Below, piece after piece: positions 35,863 to 45,002 of a stretch of DNA of 64,000 nt (position 1 is its first letter; every line of letters starts with the position of its first letter). The DNA is from UBA3006 sp036746695 (GTDB lineage Bacteria; Actinomycetota; Acidimicrobiia; Acidimicrobiales; Ilumatobacteraceae). Location of the stretch: assembly GCA_036746695.1 (NCBI GenBank), contig DAIODP010000001.1, positions 1,798,001-1,862,000 on the forward strand, given 5' to 3'. The position numbers and the translations under genes are program-made. The notes beneath the pieces are model-generated. The model did no database searches. It had not been told where the DNA came from and saw only the letters and a list, made by a program, of their open reading frames with translations.

Positions 35863-37071
35863 ATGAAGCCCAAAGTTCAGCGGCCACAAATGTCATCACT
35901 TGGTGACCCGCTCGTGGATCTTCCCCCCGTCGAATCTCTGCAGGAGCGGAAGAAAGATCGAACTTCAGGTCGTCGGCCGCCAATGAGAAAAACAAAAAGT
36001 CGACCCCGAAATTCAGTTCACACTGCGCTCGCAGGTGGAATCCGCCTCTCGCTTTGCGTCGCTGCAGTTTTTGTGTCAACAGTTGTGTTGGCACAGCAAG
36101 ATGATGAGTCAATTCAAGCAACTACAAGTCTGCCCACTAATGCAGATGCGACAATCAATGCACCAATCATCCCCAAGAAACGAGTTCTCGTCTCTGACCC
36201 CGCAAACACAGCAATTGTGAGCGAGATTGCTGGAGACCTTCTCATCGTTGAAAGCATCATTCCACCTGGAGCAAATGGACACACGTATGAACCAGTCCCA
36301 GGCGATGCAATCAAAGCCGCAAGCGCAGACCTCTACATCGAAAATGGAATGGAACTCAATACTGCAGTGACAAATTTTGTTCGATCTAACTATCGCTCAG
36401 GAACGCCAGAGCTGAGCCTTGCCGATGCCATTCCGAAGAACCAAGTCATCAGCACAGATACTGCCGAACAAATCGCTGCGCATGGACACGCACATACGTA
36501 CAACGCCCACTTCTGGACCAACCCGGAATACGCCATTTTGTATGCACAACAGATAGGTGCCGTGCTCTCTCAGATTGACGCCGCAAACTCCGAAACCTAC
36601 ACAATGCGGGCGAATGCATTTATCGAGCGACTTCGGGTGCTTGACCGTGTTTTTGCTGCGGCGATTGCTTCAATCCCGCCCCAGAACAAGAAATTGGTTG
36701 TCTACCACGACAGTTGGTCTTACTTCGGACGTCGTTACGGAATTCCAGTGGTCGGAGCAATTCAGCCTGTCTCTTTTTCTGAGCCTTCAGCGGATGAAAT
36801 TCGCAAGATGATTGATCAGATACGTCGGGAAGCAGTGCCTGCGTTCTTCGGAAGCGAAGTTTTTCCGTCGGATGTCCTCAATGCAATTTCCGCTGAAACA
36901 CAGGCGAAGTATTACTCCGATCTATCTGATGAAGTGCTTCCTGGTGCATCGGGTTCACCGGAGCATTCATATGAAGGCATGATGATTCAAAACGTACGAA
37001 TGATGACGACCGCACTTGGGGGAGATGTTTCACTTCTCGACAACCTCACACCTGGAGGATTGCCATCATGA
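35863..37071 (+). CDS. Zinc/manganese ABC transporter substrate-binding protein (ZnuA-like)
   Basis: A cluster A-I metal-binding protein. Ligand regions are PPGANGHTYEPVPGDAIKAA (His), HGHAHTYNAHFWTNPEYAIL (His-rich loop and His), LVVYHDSWSYFGRRYGIPVV, and a C-terminal acidic ligand region. A signal peptide sits after a basic stretch (GGIRLSLCVAAVFVSTVVLA). Start choices are ATG 35863, nearly leaderless if the ECF promoter is used, and ATG 35983, which gives an ordinary signal peptide. ATG 35845 and earlier codons would precede the promoter -10. Zinc is more likely than Mn/Fe because of the His-rich loop, but this is inference. Confidence 0.85.
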   Translation: MKPKVQRPQMSSLGDPLVDLPPVESLQERKKDRTSGRRPPMRKTKSRPRNSVHTALAGGIRLSLCVAAVFVSTVVLAQQDDESIQATTSLPTNADATINAPIIPKKRVLVSDPANTAIVSEIAGDLLIVESIIPPGANGHTYEPVPGDAIKAASADLYIENGMELNTAVTNFVRSNYRSGTPELSLADAIPKNQVISTDTAEQIAAHGHAHTYNAHFWTNPEYAILYAQQIGAVLSQIDAANSETYTMRANAFIERLRVLDRVFAAAIASIPPQNKKLVVYHDSWSYFGRRYGIPVVGAIQPVSFSEPSADEIRKMIDQIRREAVPAFFGSEVFPSDVLNAISAETQAKYYSDLSDEVLPGASGSPEHSYEGMMIQNVRMMTTALGGDVSLLDNLTPGGLPS

Positions 37072-37823
37072 TCGAACTGCAAAATATTGGATTTTCGTAT
37101 GGTGATCAAAGAGTTCTCTACAACATCACAACCCAGTTTTCTCCAGGTGAGATTGTTGGAATTATCGGGCCTTCGGGAGCCGGAAAAACGACTCTTCTTC
37201 GAATATTGCTCGGTGAGCTGCGCCCGACGCGAGGTCTCGTGAGAAGCTCAAACGGCACCAATCTTTCCGTTGGTTATGTCCCGCAACTTGATTCAGGCGA
37301 ACGAACTTTTCCACTCACGGTCGAGGAAATGGTTCTCCTTGGCGCCGCTGCATTTAGCCGAAAAGTTCCATGGTTTAGCCTCAAAGAAAAACGCGAAGTC
37401 GCGGTGATCCTGGAACGCCTCAGCATTCTCCAGCTGAAGGACAACCGGTTGAGCGAACTTTCTGGTGGGCAATTTCAACGAGTACTGATTGCCCGTGCTC
37501 TTATGGCGCAACCATCGCTTTTATTGCTTGACGAACCAACCAGCGGCATAGATCTTCACACGCGGCAGCAAGTGCTCGATCTGGTGCATGAACTTCAGTC
37601 GGATGGGTTCACCATTATTCTCACTACTCACGACCTCAATTGGGTCGCCGCGCAACTTCCGCGTATTTTGTGTCTGAATGGCAGAATCACGGGGGATGGT
37701 GCGCCCGCGGATGTATTAACCCCCTCGGTCGTTCATGAAACTTACGGAGCGCAGATGGACGTGATCTTCCACCAAGGTCGACCCGTCGTCGTTGACTCTA
37801 TAAGTCAGGGCGGAATTCAATGA
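37068..37823 (+). CDS. Metal ABC transporter ATP-binding protein (ZnuC-like)
   Basis: 251 residues with Walker A GIIGPSGAGKTTLLRI, signature LSELSGGQFQRVLIARALMA, Walker B LLLLDEPTSGIDLHTRQQ and the H-loop TTHDL. The ATG overlaps the preceding stop (ATGA), and the next gene overlaps its stop in the same way, so the three transporter components are made in step. Confidence 0.92.
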   Translation: MIELQNIGFSYGDQRVLYNITTQFSPGEIVGIIGPSGAGKTTLLRILLGELRPTRGLVRSSNGTNLSVGYVPQLDSGERTFPLTVEEMVLLGAAAFSRKVPWFSLKEKREVAVILERLSILQLKDNRLSELSGGQFQRVLIARALMAQPSLLLLDEPTSGIDLHTRQQVLDLVHELQSDGFTIILTTHDLNWVAAQLPRILCLNGRITGDGAPADVLTPSVVHETYGAQMDVIFHQGRPVVVDSISQGGIQ

Positions 37824-38641
37824 GTTACTTCACAGATCCGTTCCAATATGCGTTTTTTGGTCGTGCACTTATTGTCTCGGTACTCATCGGTGCTCTTGCT
37901 GGAGCAATCGGACCATTTGTGCTCGTGCGTCGGATGGCCTACATCGGTCAAGGAATGTCTCAGAGCGTCTTGGGAGGCGTCGCCCTTGGCGTTGTTTGGG
38001 GGATTGATGTGTACTTTGGCGCAGCGGTCGCTGCAGCACTATCGGCGGCACTGATTTACTTTGTGCGTAATCGTGGAGTTCCCGTAGACACCGCAATTGG
38101 CATCGTTGCTTCTACCCTGTTCGCGATCGGGGTTGCAGTTGTTTCATCTTCGCGGGACAGGCGACTGAATTCCGCAAATCTTCTTTTCGGCAATGTCTTG
38201 GGAGTCGATTTAGAAGACATAATTCTTGTCACATTCGTGACCTTTGTGGCTGCTGTTGTTCTTTTTCGGAATTACAAAACACTTCTTGCAGTAACGCACA
38301 ATTCATCCGTTGCAGCCGCACACGGAGTTCGTGCGCGTGTGATGGAAGTTGTGTTTAGCGCACTTCTGGCAATGGTAGTCGTGACGGCACTTCGCGTTCT
38401 TGGTGTTCTTCTCGTTGCAGCCACTCTTCTCATCCCAGCAGCAACAGTCGCAATGACATTTAAGACATTTCGACACATCACTATTGCATCCATTGCCTTA
38501 GGAACCTCTTTTGCTGTAATTGGTCTCTTCTTGTCATTCCATCGGAATATTGCAAGTGGCCCGGCAATTGTTCTGGTAGGTGCAACAGTGTTTGTAATGA
38601 ACATGTTGTCGAACCCTTCTTTCCGGCGAACGGGAGCGTGA
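37820..38641 (+). CDS. Metal ABC transporter permease (ZnuB-like)
   Basis: 273-residue polytopic protein of the ABC-3 family with about eight membrane segments. The family-typical MSQSVLGGVALGVVWGIDVY and the long run ALRVLGVLLVAATLLIPAAT (the conserved G/P-rich region of ABC-3 permeases) are present. Overlaps the ATPase gene by ATGA and is followed after 5 bases by the anti-sigma gene. Confidence 0.92.
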   Translation: MSYFTDPFQYAFFGRALIVSVLIGALAGAIGPFVLVRRMAYIGQGMSQSVLGGVALGVVWGIDVYFGAAVAAALSAALIYFVRNRGVPVDTAIGIVASTLFAIGVAVVSSSRDRRLNSANLLFGNVLGVDLEDIILVTFVTFVAAVVLFRNYKTLLAVTHNSSVAAAHGVRARVMEVVFSALLAMVVVTALRVLGVLLVAATLLIPAATVAMTFKTFRHITIASIALGTSFAVIGLFLSFHRNIASGPAIVLVGATVFVMNMLSNPSFRRTGA

Positions 38642-38646
38642 AGTAG

Positions 38647-39282
38647 GTGGACTCGCAAGAAGAGATCGTGTGCCCGTGGTGGGAGCGGGTGTCGGCGTTC
38701 ATTGACGGCGAATTGCCGCAGGCGCAACAAGAGATGGTGCTATCACACACACAATCATGTGTCAGCTGTGGAACCCTTTTTAACCGACAGAGTATTTTTG
38801 AAACTTCATTGAATGCGAATGTGGCAAGCGCATCTCGTTTGATGATGTCCATTCCCCGACGCAATACCCCTCAGCTGCGAGTGTTTTTAGCAATCATCGG
38901 CGTACTAATCATTCTTGGTTCAATCCCTGGATTTGTACGTGGGAATACAGACGGAAACAGCCTTCACGACCTTCGTCATCTGTCAATTTGGCAGCTGGCA
39001 ATTGGGGTGGGCACTTTCTCTGCTGTGTTTTCATTCAGAATTTCTCGACTACTCACTGTGATGATTTGCACATTTTTGTTGCTCACTGCCGTTGCAACTG
39101 TTTATGATCTGTTGACCGGTCACCGAGGCCCATGGACAGACCCATTGCATCTTGTCGAGATTGCCGCTGTCCTTGCGATGATGCGCCTTATTTACCCACA
39201 TCTCAATGTGCTGAAAATCTTCAATCCAGGCAACTTTGAAAGTCGTGTGTCCAATCCGCTGCCAAATTCACCAAGTTCGTAA
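38647..39282 (+). CDS. Membrane anti-sigma factor with ZAS zinc-binding domain
   Basis: 211 residues from GTG 38647. The N-terminal cytoplasmic part has the ZAS/zf-HC2 pattern: RVSAFIDGELPQAQQEMV followed by H-x3-C-x2-C in LSHTQSCVSCGTLFNRQ. Four hydrophobic segments follow (about 80-100, 112-130, 135-155, 168-185). This is the layout of membrane-bound ECF anti-sigma factors, although the extracytoplasmic sensor is minimal and the C-terminal part looks like a small four-helix DoxX-like domain. It is the last gene of the metal-transporter operon, and its partner is probably the ECF factor at 35262-35792. Confidence 0.8.
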   Translation: MDSQEEIVCPWWERVSAFIDGELPQAQQEMVLSHTQSCVSCGTLFNRQSIFETSLNANVASASRLMMSIPRRNTPQLRVFLAIIGVLIILGSIPGFVRGNTDGNSLHDLRHLSIWQLAIGVGTFSAVFSFRISRLLTVMICTFLLLTAVATVYDLLTGHRGPWTDPLHLVEIAAVLAMMRLIYPHLNVLKIFNPGNFESRVSNPLPNSPSS

Positions 39283-39340
39283 CTAACGGAATCCTCAGCT
39301 TTGCGGCACAAGTGTTGCGAAATGCTGCTCGATCCTTCGT

Positions 39341-40510
39341 CTAGCGGTCTGCGTACACCGAGAGGCTGCCCGAATAATTTGCAACCCACACCTGTCGCAT
39401 TTCGGCATCGTAGGTAACACCAATCGGGCGATCACCCGTGGCGATCGTCTGGATCACCTTCATGTCTGAAGTGCGGATCTTGCTCAACTGATCGTCTTGG
39501 TAATTGACGACGTACAAGCTTGCTCCGTCTTCCGACATCACCATTGTTCGCGGTTCGGTACCCGTGCGAACTGTCGCAATGACTGTGTCGGTTTGTGGGT
39601 TGATCGCGCGAACGGTGCCAGATTTGTTGTTGGTGATGTACAACACCGAGTTGTCGGGCGAAAGCACCAGGTGTCGCGGGGTGTAGCCAGCACTCGACAA
39701 CGTTCTGGTAGTGAAATCTTTGAGGTTGATTGCGATGACGTTGCCGCCACCCATTACCGAGACGTACGCAGTGCTCGAGTCGTTGGTTATTGCAATGCCT
39801 CGGGGGTGCGAACCCACCAAGACGCGCTGAACTTCGAGGCCGCGCGCAATGTCAATAATGGAGACATCTTGCGAACAGAAATTGGAAACGACGACGAACT
39901 TATTGTCCGGGGAAACGGCAAGAAACTTTGGAACTGCTCCAACTTCAATCACTTGATCGATGACAAAGGAAGTGGTACTGATTCGGTAAACATACGAAGG
40001 GTCCCAATTGCGACCTTGGCACGAATCATCGGTAATTGGGTTCCATCCGCCGCCGTACATTTTGTAATTGGATACGTATGCAAACTCCGAGTCTGGAGAA
40101 AATGCTGCCTCTACAGGCGAACCTTTCACGATGGACGAACGCATCTTGACGGTTGAGATTCCAAACGCAGCGAGGTCAACTTTGTCATCAATCGTTGCAA
40201 CTACTTTGCCTTCGCGATTGAAAACACTGACGTTGTGTCGGTACATCATGTTTTGTGCAAAGAACAGACCATTGCCCGAATGCACGATGCTCTTCGGTTG
40301 CAGGTTGTCGTTACTCACGCGGAATGCAACAGCGAGGGTTCGCTCGTCCGACGTCTTCCCATCGGGCGGTAGCAGGGTCGTGGTCGTAGTCGTTGGTGCA
40401 GTTGGCTCAGTCGTCGAAGTTGTAGGGGCCTCTCGGCTGGCTTGCGGGGCGTTTGCGCACGCAGCAAGGCTCAAAATCGCAAACGCAGCGACCACGGTCT
40501 TCTGTCGCAT
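39341..40510 (-). CDS. YVTN-family beta-propeller lipoprotein
   Basis: About 389 residues. The signal peptide ends in the lipobox LSLAAC, followed by a Thr/Pro-rich linker (PTTSTTEPTAPTTTTTT) and a seven-bladed-type propeller of YVTN repeats (e.g. VSPDNKFVVVSNFCSQDVSI, AITNDSSTAYVSVMGGGNVI, LSPDNSVLYITNNKSGTVRA). It is anchored outside the membrane; binding partner unknown. I prefer ATG 40510 over GTG 40516. Confidence 0.85.
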   Translation of the reverse strand: MRQKTVVAAFAILSLAACANAPQASREAPTTSTTEPTAPTTTTTTLLPPDGKTSDERTLAVAFRVSNDNLQPKSIVHSGNGLFFAQNMMYRHNVSVFNREGKVVATIDDKVDLAAFGISTVKMRSSIVKGSPVEAAFSPDSEFAYVSNYKMYGGGWNPITDDSCQGRNWDPSYVYRISTTSFVIDQVIEVGAVPKFLAVSPDNKFVVVSNFCSQDVSIIDIARGLEVQRVLVGSHPRGIAITNDSSTAYVSVMGGGNVIAINLKDFTTRTLSSAGYTPRHLVLSPDNSVLYITNNKSGTVRAINPQTDTVIATVRTGTEPRTMVMSEDGASLYVVNYQDDQLSKIRTSDMKVIQTIATGDRPIGVTYDAEMRQVWVANYSGSLSVYADR

Positions 40511-40576
40511 CCCCACGGCGTAAGGCTATTGGCGCGGCTTCTTGACTGGATGCCTCAACACTGGTCAACTAGTGCC

Positions 40577-41137
40577 ATGACAAACGCAACATTTACCAGC
40601 ATGGACGTCTCGACGAAAGAGGAGTGGTTGAATATCGGCGCCGAAACGGCGAAGAATCAGCCACGAGTTGCCGAGGGAATTTTGAAGATGCTGAGTGAGA
40701 TGCACACCATCGTTGACGGTTTTGTAACAGACCAATTGACCCATGCGCTACAAACGGCAACGTTGGCCGAGCGCGCAGGCGCCGATGACGAAGTAGTTGT
40801 GGCAGCACTGTGTCACGACATTGGTAAGGCCATCAGCGTTCCTAACCATCCTGCAATTGCGGCTGCAATTTTGAAGCCGTATGTGCGCCCCGAAGTGCAC
40901 TTCATGATTGAAGCCCATCAGGATTTTCAGGGCAAGCATTATTACGGTCACTTCGGAATGAACCCCGATGCGCGCAAGAAGCATGAAGGTCACCCGGCGT
41001 ACGAACTTGCCGCAAAGTTTGCCGACGAGTGGGATCAGAAAGCTTTTGACCCCAATTATGACACTCTGCCTCTTGAGCATTTTGCCGACCGTGTTCGTTC
41101 GGTGTTTGCAAAAGCCAAGTTTGTAGCAGCCGACTGA
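40577..41137 (+). CDS. HD-domain protein (possible phosphohydrolase or PhnZ/TmpB-like di-iron oxygenase)
   Basis: 186 residues from ATG 40577. All HD metal ligands are visible: LTHALQTATLAERAG (His), VAALCHDIGKAISVPNHPAI (His-Asp, then His), MIEAHQDFQGKHYYGHFGMN (His) and DEWDQKAFDPNYDTLPLEHF (final Asp). The set H, HD, H, H, D also occurs in the mixed-valence di-iron oxygenases PhnZ, TmpB and MIOX, so an oxidative C-P or C-C cleaving role is possible. I cannot separate this from ordinary phosphohydrolase activity. The stop overlaps the next start by one base (TGATG), coupling it to a PhnD-like gene. Confidence 0.8.
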   Translation: MTNATFTSMDVSTKEEWLNIGAETAKNQPRVAEGILKMLSEMHTIVDGFVTDQLTHALQTATLAERAGADDEVVVAALCHDIGKAISVPNHPAIAAAILKPYVRPEVHFMIEAHQDFQGKHYYGHFGMNPDARKKHEGHPAYELAAKFADEWDQKAFDPNYDTLPLEHFADRVRSVFAKAKFVAAD

Positions 41138-41946
41138 TGTCGCAGCGCAGCGTTTCGCTGCCGATGTACGACTTTCCGGAAGTTCAGGAATCCACCCGGC
41201 TCATCGTCTCGGCCATCGTTGCCGCACTGCAGGGCCTAGGCGAGGACGCAGTGCGGGATGAGCCAAACAGTTCGGAGCATGCCGAACTGATGCGCTATTG
41301 GCGAAACGACAACACGTTGCTTAGCCAATCGTGCGGATTGCCATTTATCGAAGACTTGCATAAATACGTCGATGTACTTGGCACGCCAACTTGGGCAGGG
41401 ATTAGCGACGAACGTGGCTGGTATCGCACAGTGATCGTGGTTCGAGAGGCGTTGCCAGCAATGAGCGTCGCAGAGCTAGAAGGTATGCAACCAGTCATTA
41501 GCAACCCGCAGAGCCTGAGTGGCTGGTGCAGTTTGGGTTGCGTGCTTGCCGAGGTGACAACCACGCCGTCGTTTGTTAAGCCGTACATTGCGGCCGAGCG
41601 CCACACGGGAAGTTTGCAGTTGCTGCAGGACGGCAAAGCCGACTTTGCATCGATAGACCCGGGCACATTTCAGTTGTTGCAACGACATCGACCGTCTCTC
41701 ACGCAGGGGCTGCGCATTATTGGGCGCGGGCCGTTGGTGCCAGCAACACCCATTCATCTATCAAAGTTACGAAAAGCGTCACTCAGTGGAATGAAAACTG
41801 CGATGAGCGAGATTTTCGCTCGCGAAGATCTACGCCATGCGCTTGCTGAGATAGGCATGTCGGGTTTTGCCCCAATGCAAAATGGGGATTACGCAATGAT
41901 TGGTGCACTTGTGCAACGGGCAGAAAGCGTGTTGCCACGCAGGTAA
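41137..41946 (+). CDS. PhnD-like phosphate/phosphonate-binding family protein without signal peptide
   Basis: 269 residues of the COG3221/PhnD-like fold: SLPMYDFPEVQESTRLIVSA at the start, LLSQSCGLPFIEDLHKYVDV and VLGTPTWAG, SNPQSLSGWCSLGCVLAEV, TGSLQLLQDGKADFASIDPG. No signal peptide or lipobox is present, so it is probably cytoplasmic and does not feed a transporter; no permease genes lie nearby. It is coupled to the HD-domain gene and followed by hutU after 49 bases, so it may belong to the histidine-catabolic operon. Confidence 0.8.
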   Translation: MSQRSVSLPMYDFPEVQESTRLIVSAIVAALQGLGEDAVRDEPNSSEHAELMRYWRNDNTLLSQSCGLPFIEDLHKYVDVLGTPTWAGISDERGWYRTVIVVREALPAMSVAELEGMQPVISNPQSLSGWCSLGCVLAEVTTTPSFVKPYIAAERHTGSLQLLQDGKADFASIDPGTFQLLQRHRPSLTQGLRIIGRGPLVPATPIHLSKLRKASLSGMKTAMSEIFAREDLRHALAEIGMSGFAPMQNGDYAMIGALVQRAESVLPRR

Positions 41947-41995
41947 AGAGCATCGGGGTTGGATTGCAACCCTCAAATCGTCAAGAATGGAAGCC

Positions 41996-43651
41996 ATGTC
42001 AGGACCACGCCCAGTACGTTCACCAATAGGGACTCAGCTATCTTGCGCCAATTGGCAGATCGAGGCCCCGTATCGAATGCTTCAAAACAACCTCGACCCA
42101 GACGTTGCCGAACGCCCGGACGACTTGGTGGTGTATGGCGGCACTGGCAGGGCAGCACGCAGCTGGGATGCGTACGACGCCATGTTGCGCACGTTGCAAC
42201 GCCTGAAACCAGACGAGACCATGTTGGTGCAATCGGGTAAGCCCGTAGGTGTTTTCCAGACGCACGAATGGGCGCCACGCGTGTTGCTTGCAAACAGCAA
42301 CCTTGTTGGCGACTGGGCCAACTGGGACGAGTTTCGCAGGCTCGAGGCTGCGGGGCTCACCATGTACGGCCAGATGACGGCAGGTTCATGGATTTACATT
42401 GGCACTCAGGGAATTTTGCAGGGAACATACGAGTGCTTCGCCGAAATTGCGCGACGCAAATTTAATGGCACGCTCGCAGGCACCATCACGCTGACGGCGG
42501 GCCTTGGCGGCATGGGCGGTGCACAGCCGCTTGCCGTCACAATGAACGACGGCGTTGCATTGTGCATCGATGTAGATGCTTGGCGTGTTAATCGCCGAGT
42601 AGAAACCCGATACTTGGACGAAGTTGCCGACTCGCTTGAAGACGCAGTTGCAAGGTGCGAAAAGGCGAAGGCCGAAAAGCGCAGGCTTTCGGTTGGTGTC
42701 GTTGGCAATGCTGCCGACATGTTTCCAAAACTGTTACAAATGGGTTTCGCTGCCGACATCGTGACCGACCAGACGAGTGCGCACGACCCGCTTTCGTACT
42801 TGCCAAACGATCTCAGCGAAGATGCGGCGCAAGCAATGTTGAAGACAAATCCCGCCGAGTACATTCGTCGTTCGCGAGCAGCAATGGCCGCACACTGTCA
42901 GGCAATGGTTGGCTTTATGGATGCCGGCGCAGAAGTGTTCGATTACGGCAACTCGCTTCGACGAGAAGCGCAGCTTGGCGGATACGACCGAGCATTCGAC
43001 TACCCAGGCTTTCTGCCTGCGTACATTCGACCATTGTTTTGCGAAGGCAAGGGCCCATTCCGTTGGGTTGCACTCTCGGGCGATCCGGCCGACATTGCAG
43101 CAACAGACGCTGCAGTGCTTGAGGAATTCCCCGATGACGACGGCTTGCATAAGTGGATCAAGTTGGCGCAAGAACGTGTTGCCTTCCAAGGTTTGCCAGC
43201 GCGCATTTGTTGGTTGGGTTACGGCGAGCGTCACCGACTTGGCCTGCGCTTCAACGAAATGGTTCGCAAGGGCCAGTTGAAGGGGCCAATCGTGATTGGT
43301 CGCGACCATCTGGATTCGGGCTCGGTGGCTTCGCCATACCGCGAGACCGAAGCAATGATTGACGGCTCGGATGCCATTGCCGACTGGCCTTTGTTGAATG
43401 CATTGGTGAACACGGCAAGCGGCGCAACGTGGGTCAGCATCCACCACGGTGGCGGCGTAGGCATTGGCCGCAGTATTCATGCCGGAATGGTGTGTGTTGC
43501 CGACGGCACCGACTTGGCCGCGCAGAAGCTGTCGCGAGTGTTGCTGGCCGACCCGGGCATGGGCGTCATTCGTCATGCAGATGCTGGCTACGAGCGCGCG
43601 ATCGACGTTGCTAAAGAACGCGGCGTGCGCATACCGATGTTGGAGCAATAA
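41996..43651 (+). CDS. hutU: Urocanate hydratase
   Basis: About 551 residues. The start MSGPRPVRSPIGTQLSC (ATG 41996) is that of actinobacterial urocanases. Typical stretches are DLVVYGGTGRAARSW, LVQSGKPVGVFQTHEWAPRV, LTAGLGGMGGAQPLAVTMND (NAD+ site) and SIHHGGGVGIGRSIHAG. It hydrates urocanate to 4-imidazolone-5-propionate in histidine degradation. An in-frame ATG at 41987 would add three residues. The hutF gene begins 5 bases after its stop. Histidine ammonia-lyase is not in the window. Confidence 0.96.
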   Translation: MSGPRPVRSPIGTQLSCANWQIEAPYRMLQNNLDPDVAERPDDLVVYGGTGRAARSWDAYDAMLRTLQRLKPDETMLVQSGKPVGVFQTHEWAPRVLLANSNLVGDWANWDEFRRLEAAGLTMYGQMTAGSWIYIGTQGILQGTYECFAEIARRKFNGTLAGTITLTAGLGGMGGAQPLAVTMNDGVALCIDVDAWRVNRRVETRYLDEVADSLEDAVARCEKAKAEKRRLSVGVVGNAADMFPKLLQMGFAADIVTDQTSAHDPLSYLPNDLSEDAAQAMLKTNPAEYIRRSRAAMAAHCQAMVGFMDAGAEVFDYGNSLRREAQLGGYDRAFDYPGFLPAYIRPLFCEGKGPFRWVALSGDPADIAATDAAVLEEFPDDDGLHKWIKLAQERVAFQGLPARICWLGYGERHRLGLRFNEMVRKGQLKGPIVIGRDHLDSGSVASPYRETEAMIDGSDAIADWPLLNALVNTASGATWVSIHHGGGVGIGRSIHAGMVCVADGTDLAAQKLSRVLLADPGMGVIRHADAGYERAIDVAKERGVRIPMLEQ

Positions 43652-43656
43652 CAAAC

Positions 43657-44997
43657 ATGTCCGATGTCCAATCGTTTCATGCCCAGTGGGCATGGCGTGG
43701 GGGAGATTCGGCAGTTGCCAACGTCCGGTTCACGGTCTCACAAGGTGTCATTACATCCGTAGAGGATGGCGTTGCGGCGCAAGCCAACGACGTCAGCATC
43801 CATGGCGTGGTAATGCCCGGTTTGGTGAACGCGCACAGCCATGCGTTTCATCGCGCGCTGCGAGGGCGAACGCACTCGGGCGCTGGCGATTTCTGGTCGT
43901 GGCGAACACCCATGTATGAGATTGCCAACAACCTCACGCCAGACACGTATCGACAATTAGCAATGATGACGTTTGCCGAGATGGCACTTGCTGGCATTAC
44001 TGGGGTGGGAGAGTTTCATTACATTCACCATCAGCAAGACGGCACGCCGTATACCAACCCAAACGAGATGGGTTTGGCAATGGTTGATGCAGCCAAGCAT
44101 GCAGGCGTTCGACTTGCGTTGCTCGACGTTGCCTACTTGCACGCCGCACTCGATAAGCCCGAACCGCTGGCAGAGCAAAAGCGTTTTTCCGACGGCTCGA
44201 TCGACGGCTGGCTCGATCGGCTTGATGCGCTTGGTGAAGGTGGCACCAACTGGACAGTGGGCATGGCGCCGCACAGTGTTCGCGCAGTGCACCCGCACGA
44301 ATTGGATGAGATCGTCGCAAACCGTCACGGCAAAGTGGTGCACCTTCACGTTTCGGAGCAGCCGGCAGAGAATGCCGCATGCATTGCCGCAACTGGCAAG
44401 ACACCAACGCAGGTTCTTAATGATGTTGGTTTGCTTGGTTCGTTTACTACTGCGGTGCACGCAACGCACCTCACCGAAACGGATATCTCTCTGCTTGGTT
44501 CATCTCGAACCAATGTTTGTTTCTGCCCCACGACCGAACGTGATTTGGCCGACGGCGTTGGCCCCGCGTCTGCACTTGTTGCGGCTGGAGCATCGCTTTC
44601 ATTCGGAACCGATTCGAACGCGTTGATCGACATGTTTGAAGAGTCGCGTGCAGTAGAGCACAACGAACGGTTGGTGTCGGGCAAGCGCGGTTTGCATTCC
44701 TCGGCCAGCCTGTTGGCCGCTGCCACGTCGGGTGGTGCAGCATCGCTTGGGTGGGGTGCCCATGGCATTCAGCCAGGTGCTCCGGCCGATTTCATTGCGC
44801 TGTCGCTGATGTCGGTTCGCCTCGCATCGTTTGATCCGCGCCAAGCCGCTGCCCACATTGTGCACAGCGCGTCGCCGGCAGATGTTCGTGATGTGTGGAT
44901 GGGTGGGCGCCAAGTAGTTGCCGATCATCGACACACCGAATTGAGCGATGTCATTGGTGGGCTTCGCAGCGCTATCCAGGCTGTCGTTACACTGTAA
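43657..44997 (+). CDS. hutF: Formimidoylglutamate deiminase
   Basis: 446-residue amidohydrolase: metal site NAHSHAFHRALRGRTHSGAG, conserved GVGEFHYIHHQQDGTPYTNP typical of HutF, VHLHVSEQPAENAAC, HATHLTETDISLLGSS and FGTDSNALIDMFEE. HutF converts N-formimino-L-glutamate to N-formyl-L-glutamate and ammonia; that product normally goes to HutG (N-formylglutamate deformylase). No hutG-like gene is present, and the next gene is a peptide-deformylase homologue. Confidence 0.94.
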   Translation: MSDVQSFHAQWAWRGGDSAVANVRFTVSQGVITSVEDGVAAQANDVSIHGVVMPGLVNAHSHAFHRALRGRTHSGAGDFWSWRTPMYEIANNLTPDTYRQLAMMTFAEMALAGITGVGEFHYIHHQQDGTPYTNPNEMGLAMVDAAKHAGVRLALLDVAYLHAALDKPEPLAEQKRFSDGSIDGWLDRLDALGEGGTNWTVGMAPHSVRAVHPHELDEIVANRHGKVVHLHVSEQPAENAACIAATGKTPTQVLNDVGLLGSFTTAVHATHLTETDISLLGSSRTNVCFCPTTERDLADGVGPASALVAAGASLSFGTDSNALIDMFEESRAVEHNERLVSGKRGLHSSASLLAAATSGGAASLGWGAHGIQPGAPADFIALSLMSVRLASFDPRQAAAHIVHSASPADVRDVWMGGRQVVADHRHTELSDVIGGLRSAIQAVVTL

Positions 44998-45002
44998 GCA
45001 CT

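Noticed and set aside
42734..43693. Long minus-strand open frame (319 codons) opposite hutU
   Set aside because: Composition is that of an antisense frame (Cys/His-rich, no domain), and hutU on the plus strand is unambiguous.
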